Below, piece after piece: positions 39,937 through 45,888 of a stretch of DNA of 45,888 nucleotides (positions within the stretch are counted from its first letter, which is position 1; each line of letters begins with the position of its first letter). The stretch lies in IMG/VR virus record IMGVR_UViG_3300018086_000001, positions 1-45,888 of that record; one strand, written 5' to 3'. This DNA is from a virus. A model generated the notes under the pieces. That model was given only the letters and a program-made list of their open reading frames with translations, was not told the DNA's origin and made no database searches. Both the position numbers and the translations under genes were made by a program.

Positions 39937-40125
39937 ATGGAGGAGCATGTATTAGTAAACGAGTTGCGTAGACAACTCTTGGCTCAAGGATTAGAGGAGC
40001 AAGTAGACGGCTTTTATTATGATAAGACTAAGGGAATATTATTTATTGATAATGGTTATGGACCAGGCGATGATCGGTCGAAGATTATTATTGATATTCG
40101 CGCATTGATGCGAGTATGTAAATGA
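39937..40125 (+). CDS. Small hypothetical protein (62 aa)
   Basis: ATG 39937 begins just after the adaptor stop. The product (MEEHVLVNELRRQLLAQG, GILFIDNGYGPGDDRSKIII) is acidic and unrecognised. Its stop overlaps the next ATG (ATGA). Confidence 0.62.
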   Translation: MEEHVLVNELRRQLLAQGLEEQVDGFYYDKTKGILFIDNGYGPGDDRSKIIIDIRALMRVCK

Positions 40126-42038
40126 CTCTCCGCAATGCTAAACCTATTAAATTTTCTCCCAAGGGGCTATCTGATACGCTTGATTCGTCGGATAGTTTTC
40201 CCGGTGCTTGCGCCACCCTGCAAAATTTGATTCCCGACCCTACAACTCTAAACGTTTGGACACCGCGCCCAGCGGCGGTTGAGTTGACAACGTTTACCGG
40301 CTTTTCGACTCCCGGAGTAATCTCTTGTTTAAAAGTGGTAGGGACCCGAGTTTATGGGTTGATTGCCAGTGCGAGGAACAGTGGGAAAGACGAACCATTT
40401 AGCTACAACATTGTAACTAATGCTTTTGACACAATTGCTAATGTCACATCGTCCAATGTTCCCACAACTCAATCTACAACAGGAGATTGGGTCCCCCCGA
40501 CGATGGATTTAATGGGGACCCTACTTGTCGTTACGCATCCGGGATTTGATGGCTCTTCTCACTTTTTTGGTTGGTTTGATATTACAGTGCCGAGTGCGCC
40601 CCGTTGGCATGCAGGGAATCTTCTACAGAATGGTTCGATCACGGCTCTCGGTGCGATCACTGCCGGTAGTGGCTATGTGGCGGGAACTTATCTCAACGTC
40701 CCCTTGACAGGGGGCACCGGGTCGGGGGCTACGGCGGACATTGTTGTCGCCGCAGGTGGAGGCGTCTCGACGGTTACGCTCGACACTTGGGGCAACGGCT
40801 ATCTTGCGACTGATAGCCTTTCAGCTTCGAATGCCAATCTTGGCGGTTCGGGATCAGGTTTTGCCGTTGCGGTGTCAACAGTTGCGACGACAGTTTCAGG
40901 CCGCCTGCAATTCCTAACTATCCCTGCGTGGGTTCGCCAGTTCAATCAGCGATGCTATTTTGGGATCAATCCTACGACATCGCAGCCTTCGGTCTTGTTT
41001 ACCGACGTGCTTGTGCTTGGCTGTTCCAATGCGGGGCAAGCGTTGACATTTAGTGATAATCTCCCGCTTGTTGCAGGGCAACCGCTGGGGCTTTCCACCC
41101 AACTTGGCGGCATAGTTCAATCCATGATGGTCTTCAAGGGTGAGTCAAACATTGCTCAGGTCACAGGCGATTATGCCTACCAAACGCTTTCAGTGAACAC
41201 GCTTAATGTCGCTACGGGGACAACATCCCCAGTTGGTATCGCGTCTTCTCCGTATGGCGTTCTTTTCATCGCTCCTGATGGAATGAGGCTGATCGACTTC
41301 AATGCGAAAGTCAGTGATCCGATTGGTGCGGCGGGTAGTGGTGTGGTCGTCCCTCTGATAAGCGCGCTTTATCCTACTCGGGTCGTCATGGCCTGTAATG
41401 GTGAAGTTGTTCGCATTTCTTTGCAAAATTCAGCGGCGGCAGGATCGCCTTGGCAGGAGTATTGGTACGATCTTGTAAGGAAAATATGGTCAGGTCCGCA
41501 TACATTCCCGGCGACTAACATTGATGTCTACCAAGGTACTTTTATTATTAGTCCTCAAGCCGTTACAGCTTCGCTGTGGCAGAGCACGGTTATTCCCAAT
41601 TCATCCTCTTCGTATACTGAGAATGGGGCTGTTTTGGCTTGGGAGTTTGAGACAAGCGTTCTGCCTGATTTAGGCCAGCTTGCTGCATCCGAATTGATTG
41701 AGCTATCGGTTAAAGCCGGTGTCCCTCCTGGTAGCGCTACGTTCAACATTATCGCTCTTGATCAGAATGGTGCTGTTTTGCAACAGACAAGTCGGTCAGT
41801 TCCTGGGTCAAGTGGGAGTTCGGCTTGGGGACATTCCGATTGGGGCTATGCGGATTGGGGTTCGGGAGGCACGTCGAGCTTGACCCCTTATCGCATTGAT
41901 TTTCCTGGCCCGGTAATTTACGATCGGCTTGCGATACAGATTAATGGCGTTGCGGCAATTAATCAGAGACTCGGTGATCTTTATATGCGCCAGCGATCGT
42001 TAGGGTATAAAGGCGATGTGATTAACGGGCCGGGTTGA
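40122..42038 (+). CDS. Tail hub/nozzle protein (P22 gp10 / T7 gp12-like role)
   Basis: The 638-residue protein begins FSPKGLSDTLDSSDSFPGAC and continues with repeated beta-propeller-like segments (VFKGESNIAQVTGDYAYQTL, SSPYGVLFIAPDGMRLIDFN), as in podovirus tail-nozzle or DNA-stabilisation proteins. An inserted domain at about residues 171-254 (TAGSGYVAGTYLNVPLTGG, GNLGGSGSGF-like end) matches a Gly-rich unit spread among phage tail proteins. Position after the adaptor agrees with a tail-hub role. Confidence 0.72.
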   Translation: MTLRNAKPIKFSPKGLSDTLDSSDSFPGACATLQNLIPDPTTLNVWTPRPAAVELTTFTGFSTPGVISCLKVVGTRVYGLIASARNSGKDEPFSYNIVTNAFDTIANVTSSNVPTTQSTTGDWVPPTMDLMGTLLVVTHPGFDGSSHFFGWFDITVPSAPRWHAGNLLQNGSITALGAITAGSGYVAGTYLNVPLTGGTGSGATADIVVAAGGGVSTVTLDTWGNGYLATDSLSASNANLGGSGSGFAVAVSTVATTVSGRLQFLTIPAWVRQFNQRCYFGINPTTSQPSVLFTDVLVLGCSNAGQALTFSDNLPLVAGQPLGLSTQLGGIVQSMMVFKGESNIAQVTGDYAYQTLSVNTLNVATGTTSPVGIASSPYGVLFIAPDGMRLIDFNAKVSDPIGAAGSGVVVPLISALYPTRVVMACNGEVVRISLQNSAAAGSPWQEYWYDLVRKIWSGPHTFPATNIDVYQGTFIISPQAVTASLWQSTVIPNSSSSYTENGAVLAWEFETSVLPDLGQLAASELIELSVKAGVPPGSATFNIIALDQNGAVLQQTSRSVPGSSGSSAWGHSDWGYADWGSGGTSSLTPYRIDFPGPVIYDRLAIQINGVAAINQRLGDLYMRQRSLGYKGDVINGPG

Positions 42039-42661
42039 TGACTACTATTGTTGGAGCTTTACCTTACACCTTCGTCAATGGCCCGACGAATATCATTGAC
42101 GCGACGCAAGTCAATGCCAATTTCAATACGATCGCAACAGATATTAATACGAATGGGGCTGGGAACGGAACCAATGCCGATATTACCGAATTGGCTGGAA
42201 CGGGTGCGGGAGTACCCATCGCTGGCACGGTTACTAATGACAATGCCGCATCAGGTTTCGTTGGGGAATACGTACACGCCACTCTCGCCCAAGGAAGCGC
42301 CATCAATATGGCGCAGGGTACGACCTACAACGTAACGTCTATTTCTCTCACCGCAGGCGATTGGGACGTTGATGGAACGGCGGTATTTGCGATTACCAAT
42401 GATCCGATTGGCAACGTGGAAGCTTCCATCAGCACCGTTTCCGGCACCATAAACCTTGGTTCGTTTGGCACGGCAATTGTTTGCTCTTTGTCGAATGGGG
42501 CTAGTCAGGGGCTTTTCTATAATCAACAGTTGCCCACAGGCAGAGTGAGACTTTCACTAGGCTCTGCGACAACTGTCTATCTCTGTGCAGTCGCGAGCTT
42601 GTTCGTTGCGGGAGCCGCGTGCGCGGTTTATGGGGGCATACAGGCGAGACGAGCGCGTTGA
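42038..42661 (+). CDS. Tail-fibre-like protein
   Basis: The 207-residue product starts like a fibre (YTFVNGPTNIIDATQVNANF) and ends in a domain with GEYVHATLAQGSAINMAQGT and YNVTSISLTAGDWDVDG, a unit frequent in phage fibres. A terminal hydrophobic stretch (VYLCAVASLFVAGAACAVYG) ends in a basic tail. ATG 42038 overlaps the previous stop by one base. Confidence 0.72.
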   Translation: MTTIVGALPYTFVNGPTNIIDATQVNANFNTIATDINTNGAGNGTNADITELAGTGAGVPIAGTVTNDNAASGFVGEYVHATLAQGSAINMAQGTTYNVTSISLTAGDWDVDGTAVFAITNDPIGNVEASISTVSGTINLGSFGTAIVCSLSNGASQGLFYNQQLPTGRVRLSLGSATTVYLCAVASLFVAGAACAVYGGIQARRAR

Positions 42662-42709
42662 CGACACTCGATTTTCGGGATAATGGAAACACATAAGGAA
42701 CTGAGCAAA

Positions 42710-44314
42710 ATGACCTTCTTTCGTGCCGCGATTCTTGCTACTGTCGGTTTTCTCCCTGCTATCGCTCTTGCTCAGGTGATCCCTGGTATCCCTGTAGGGC
42801 AGCAATGGGACCCGACAAACCCCACGGGGTCGTTCAACACTTGGGTTTATCAACAGTTAAATCCTAATACCGCACAGCTTGCCCAGAAGAGCACCTTCCG
42901 CAATCTTCTCGACAATGGTGCGGGCAACATTCAGCAGAGAGGGACTAGCGCAGCGACTTGTGGCGGAACTTCAGGCCCTCCTCCCGCTGGTTATGCCGCT
43001 GACCGTTGGGCTTGTGAGGCGAATGTGGCCTCCGATACTGCGGTTATTATGACGCCCGGCGTTACGTCTTCGCCTTCTCCTCCGCCCGGTTTTCAGTACT
43101 CGCAGACTCTCAATCGCGGTAGCGGCAGCACGCTTGGTCAGCCCATATGTGCCGAACAGGAGCTTACGACTAGCAAGTCGGTTGCGACTCAAGGCCAGCT
43201 TGTCGATTTCTCGGTTTATGCCGAGGCTCTTTCGAGCCTTGCCGCTGACAATGGCAATCTTGTCAATCTTTATATTCTGACCGGCACGGATACGGCAGGT
43301 GGCCTTGGCGGATCGATCCGCGGCAGTAAGGGAATGACGACAACCGGGAACCATGCGTTCACGGCTGCTACGACTGGTATCTTGACTTACAACTCGAATG
43401 GTTTTGTCGCTGGCCAGCCGATCATTTTTAGCTCCTCTGGCTCCCTGCCAGCGGGCTTTTCGCAAAACGTAATTTACTATGTCTCGACCACTAACCTTGC
43501 CACCAACACGTTCTCGGTCGCGGCTACTTATGCGGCGGCCTTAGCAGGCACGGTGATTGCCCCATCCAATACGGGCAGCGGCACTCAAACGGTTTACTTC
43601 CCCTACATTACCCCCGCCTGGACAACGCTTGCCGTTTATGGCCCCGCATCAGTTTCAGGAGCCCTCGGGAATGGTCAGGGAGGTCAGGGGCAGACAAGTG
43701 CGGCTCAGGCTTTCGGGCAGGTCACAGCGGCTCCCTATACGCTTTCATCGAGCGTTTGGACCCGCATTTCGACCGGGCCAGTTTTGATCCCGACAGGTAC
43801 AACTGAGGTTGCCGCTCTAATCTGCACATGGCCGACTCGCGGTGTGACCGGCTCAGCAACTGACGGCTTCGCTTTTACAGGCGCTCAGTTTGAGATCATG
43901 CAGCCCCTGCAAACAACGCCATCACCTTATGAGTTTAAAGATGATGCGCTTGAAACACAGGATGCTTATCGGTTCTATTATGTGGTTTATGATCAGGCAG
44001 CGGGGACCATCCTTCCTGCCGTTGGGACGTTGCTGACGACTACGACTTGTCAGCTTACGTTCCCGTTCCCTGCTCCGATGGACATTGCCCCGACTTATGC
44101 GGCAATCGGGACTTTGGCAACTTCGACCTTCAAAATCTACGTTGCTGCCGACACATCCACACTTGCCAGCACGTTCGCGTCAGGTAACACGGGTACTACG
44201 TTGGATGGATCATTGACAGCCACATTGACTACAGCTTCGACGGCAGGCTGGGCTTGCACGCTTGTTGGTCAGACCGCGCAGGCAGTTGGATTTTCTTGGT
44301 CCGCCGACTTCTAA
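42710..44314 (+). CDS. Fibre/appendage-like protein with signal peptide
   Basis: ATG 42710 follows AAGGAA and is preferred to ATG 42683. The 534-residue protein begins with a Sec signal peptide ending FLPAIALAQ. Next come FRNLLDNGAGNIQQRGTSA and YAADRWACEA, a pattern of phage appendage proteins with a sugar-binding-like sandwich. Further on are the YYVSTTNLATNTFSVAATY motif, shared with the protein at 28763, and beta-rich C-terminal domains. It is probably a virion appendage; the signal peptide suggests passage through the host inner membrane. Confidence 0.74.
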   Translation: MTFFRAAILATVGFLPAIALAQVIPGIPVGQQWDPTNPTGSFNTWVYQQLNPNTAQLAQKSTFRNLLDNGAGNIQQRGTSAATCGGTSGPPPAGYAADRWACEANVASDTAVIMTPGVTSSPSPPPGFQYSQTLNRGSGSTLGQPICAEQELTTSKSVATQGQLVDFSVYAEALSSLAADNGNLVNLYILTGTDTAGGLGGSIRGSKGMTTTGNHAFTAATTGILTYNSNGFVAGQPIIFSSSGSLPAGFSQNVIYYVSTTNLATNTFSVAATYAAALAGTVIAPSNTGSGTQTVYFPYITPAWTTLAVYGPASVSGALGNGQGGQGQTSAAQAFGQVTAAPYTLSSSVWTRISTGPVLIPTGTTEVAALICTWPTRGVTGSATDGFAFTGAQFEIMQPLQTTPSPYEFKDDALETQDAYRFYYVVYDQAAGTILPAVGTLLTTTTCQLTFPFPAPMDIAPTYAAIGTLATSTFKIYVAADTSTLASTFASGNTGTTLDGSLTATLTTASTAGWACTLVGQTAQAVGFSWSADF

Positions 44315-44326
44315 GGAGCTTAAAAT

Positions 44327-44554
44327 ATGAGCGTCAAAGGCAAGCGGAGTAAGGGCGGAGGTTCCGGGAATCACATGGGGAAATCAGGCCCTGTCATAAA
44401 GGGCCTGCACAGTCTAGGGATGAAGGCCCATGAACCCCATCCTGAAGACTCGTCCCGCACCCCAATTGGTAACCACTTCCCGACTGTCAACGAAGGCGGC
44501 GCTCGAAGCGAGCCCGGACAAGCCCGGACCGCGCACGGTCCCCGTACAGCTTAA
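44327..44554 (+). CDS. Small Gly/Lys-rich protein
   Basis: ATG 44327 follows AAGGAG. The 75-residue product is Gly, Lys, His and Pro rich (VKGKRSKGGGSGNHMGKSGP) and likely disordered. Its last 125 bases overlap the acetyltransferase gene in another frame. No family is recognised. Confidence 0.6.
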   Translation: MSVKGKRSKGGGSGNHMGKSGPVIKGLHSLGMKAHEPHPEDSSRTPIGNHFPTVNEGGARSEPGQARTAHGPRTA

Positions 44555-44999
44555 AGTTGGTTGGGAACGCTTTTCGGACATCATTCATGAGGCTCGCCAT
44601 CTCATTTCCCGCCATCATGCGGAAATGAGCAGCGAGCCTTTTAATCCCGATTGGGACTTGTTCTATCTGTATGAGCGCGCAGGTTCCCTTGGCGTATGGA
44701 CGGCGCGGACGATCGATAGCCGGCGATTAGTTGGTTACATCGTTTGGATTTTCACTCGCGGCCTGCATGCTAGCAGCACGATTTTCGCCACTGCCGACGC
44801 GATCTATCTTGCCCCTGAGTGGCGTGAGGGCGTGATCGGCTATAAGTTTTTGAAAACTGCAATTAACGCAGTTCGGCCTCGGGCAGACATTGTTAAGGTC
44901 GAGGTCAACCAACTTTACGAACAGGGCAGAATGGGGGTATTGCTTGAACGGTTAGGTTTCAAGCACGTGGGCACGGTGTATCAGACCAATGGGCGGTAG
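44430..44999 (+). CDS. GNAT-family acetyltransferase
   Basis: The 189-residue product has a GNAT core: VWTARTIDSRRLVGYIVWIF, ATADAIYLAPEWREGVIGYKF with the acetyl-CoA-binding R-x-G-x-x-G-like loop reduced to REGVIG, and LLERLGFKHVGTVYQT at the end. Phages often carry such enzymes near virion genes; the acceptor is unknown. ATG 44430 lies inside the previous gene; the next in-frame ATG would remove part of the fold, so the overlap is probably real. Confidence 0.75.
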   Translation: MNPILKTRPAPQLVTTSRLSTKAALEASPDKPGPRTVPVQLKVGWERFSDIIHEARHLISRHHAEMSSEPFNPDWDLFYLYERAGSLGVWTARTIDSRRLVGYIVWIFTRGLHASSTIFATADAIYLAPEWREGVIGYKFLKTAINAVRPRADIVKVEVNQLYEQGRMGVLLERLGFKHVGTVYQTNGR

Positions 45000-45639
45000 C
45001 AGTCAGGCTCAATATCCCGCGGCGATGCTCGGGGACCTTTGGCAGAATGAGATCGGCTCTTTTGCTGTTAACCAACCGCTCGCGCAACAGGGATATAGCA
45101 ACGCCAATTATGCGATGGTGAGCCCATATGGGATGGACGCCTTCGCACAAGGGCTGGCCGGTACGGCAGAGGGTCTAATCCCCTCAGTCATGTCGACGGC
45201 TTTCGATCCGCAGCAAGCGCTTTACAATCAGCTTTTTACGCAGCAACAGCAACAGGGGGCGGCGGCTAACGCCATGTCTGGCGTGGCGACGACGCCCTAT
45301 GGAGCATCGTTGTCGCAACAGGGCAATCAGAATTTCGACATCAATTGGCAGAATCAACAACTTGCACGGCAGGCGCAGGGCGTTCAGACGGCGGGGAACC
45401 TCGCTAACATGGGCATGGGGGCGCTAGGTCAAGACGTAAGCAGTTGGCTGAATTTCATAAACACGTCCAACCAAGGGGCGTCCGGTCTGTGGAATGCCAT
45501 CAATCAGTCCTTTCAAGCGGCTAATCAGATGTATGGTACTGAGGCTCAAAGCCAGACCGCCGCCAACCAACAGAAAGCGAGCGGGCTGGGCGGTCTTGGT
45601 CAGCTTGCCGGCGGGGTCATGGGGCTTCTCACGCCATAG
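44989..45639 (+). CDS. Internal virion protein
   Basis: The 216-residue product is rich in Gln, Asn, Ala and Gly (LFTQQQQQGAAANAMSGVAT, SQQGNQNFDINWQNQQLARQ) and helical, like podovirus internal/ejection proteins. Its ATG overlaps the acetyltransferase end by 11 bases. Two more internal proteins follow, which supports the role. Confidence 0.7.
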   Translation: MGGSSQAQYPAAMLGDLWQNEIGSFAVNQPLAQQGYSNANYAMVSPYGMDAFAQGLAGTAEGLIPSVMSTAFDPQQALYNQLFTQQQQQGAAANAMSGVATTPYGASLSQQGNQNFDINWQNQQLARQAQGVQTAGNLANMGMGALGQDVSSWLNFINTSNQGASGLWNAINQSFQAANQMYGTEAQSQTAANQQKASGLGGLGQLAGGVMGLLTP

Positions 45640-45648
45640 GAGTGATTG

Positions 45649-45888
45649 ATGGCCGGTGCGGGGTCTTTTGCCGGAGGGTTAGCTCAATCCGGCGTGTTTC
45701 AGAACATACAACAGGCTCAACAAAATGCCGCTCTCGGTTCGGCGTTGATGGATATGTATGGCATCACACCTGGTGAAAGTGGGAGTGGGAGCTACGGTGG
45801 AAGCAGTGGAGGTATAGGGGGCCTTCTCGGCAGTCTTTTTGGAGGCGGAGGGGGCTTTGGAGGCGGAGGGGGCTTTGGAGGCGGAGGG
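45649..45888 (+). CDS. Internal virion protein, N-terminal part (continues at base 1)
   Basis: ATG 45649 follows AGGAG and opens a frame that stays open to the window end, 80 codons. The product (GSFAGGLAQSGVFQNIQQAQ) is Gln/Ala-rich and ends in a Gly-Phe repeat. It joins in frame with 2..1384 if the final AGGG equals bases 1-4. Confidence 0.75.
   Translation, partial: MAGAGSFAGGLAQSGVFQNIQQAQQNAALGSALMDMYGITPGESGSGSYGGSSGGIGGLLGSLFGGGGGFGGGGGFGGGG
45841..45888 (+). repeat. 18-bp Gly-rich tandem repeat at the genome join
   Basis: The unit GGAGGCGGAGGGGGCTTT occurs twice in full (45841-45858, 45859-45876) and then partly; bases 1-10 complete a further unit. It encodes GGGGGF. The assembly was probably cut here because of the repeat, so the true copy number is uncertain. 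Confidence 0.9.

Overview
The window is a tailed-phage genome (podovirus-like gene content, about 45.9 kb) that looks complete. The gene that runs off the right end (from 45649) continues in frame at the left end (to 1384), so the sequence closes into a circle inside a Gly-rich 18-bp tandem repeat. No integrase or lysogeny module is visible. A Gram-negative host, probably a proteobacterium and perhaps an alphaproteobacterium, is an inference from Sec signal peptides, SleB-type and SLT-type murein hydrolase domains and TTGACA-type promoters.

Layout: two opposing gene blocks diverge from a non-coding region at 22783-23386 and converge near 6.4 kb. The rightward late block (23402 to 45888, then 1 to 6435) holds the large terminase, small beta-rich proteins, a 12-repeat protein, the portal, a beta-helix tail-spike-like protein with a signal peptide, an SleB-like endolysin and a holin/spanin candidate. 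It continues with the scaffold, an N4-gp56-type major capsid protein with an inserted domain, a head-tail adaptor, a tail-hub protein, fibre-like proteins, a GNAT acetyltransferase and three internal (ejection-type) proteins, two of them with murein-active-looking domains. A PurD-like ATP-grasp protein ends the block. Most neighbours overlap by 1-4 bases (ATGA, GTGA, TAATG).

The leftward early block (22720 down to 6308) holds a small protein that duplicates the C-terminal module of the primase-helicase, an 11-residue-repeat protein and a family A DNA polymerase split into separate exonuclease and polymerase genes with an HNH gene and a zinc-ribbon gene between them. After these come a secreted double-GH16 glycoside hydrolase, a Cas4/RecB-like nuclease, a VRR-NUC nuclease, an SNF2-type helicase, an SSB-like zinc protein, an HTH protein and an AEP-VirE primase-helicase. 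Four single-span membrane proteins of 35-40 residues are slotted between these genes.

The most striking system is a Ro60 (TROVE) gene at 13826-15145 with its own promoter and, between promoter and start codon, an RNA at 15170-15321 that folds as a Y RNA. It has a long end-to-end stem and a tRNA-mimic module whose T arm comes before its D arm, the two joined by an acceptor-like helix closed with a GUAA tetraloop. This is a phage-borne Ro60/Y RNA pair with a circularly permuted tRNA-like head. Early promoters share a TTGACA, 16-17 bp spacer, TGC-TAxxxx design, and two of them place the -35 box over the stop codon of the gene upstream.
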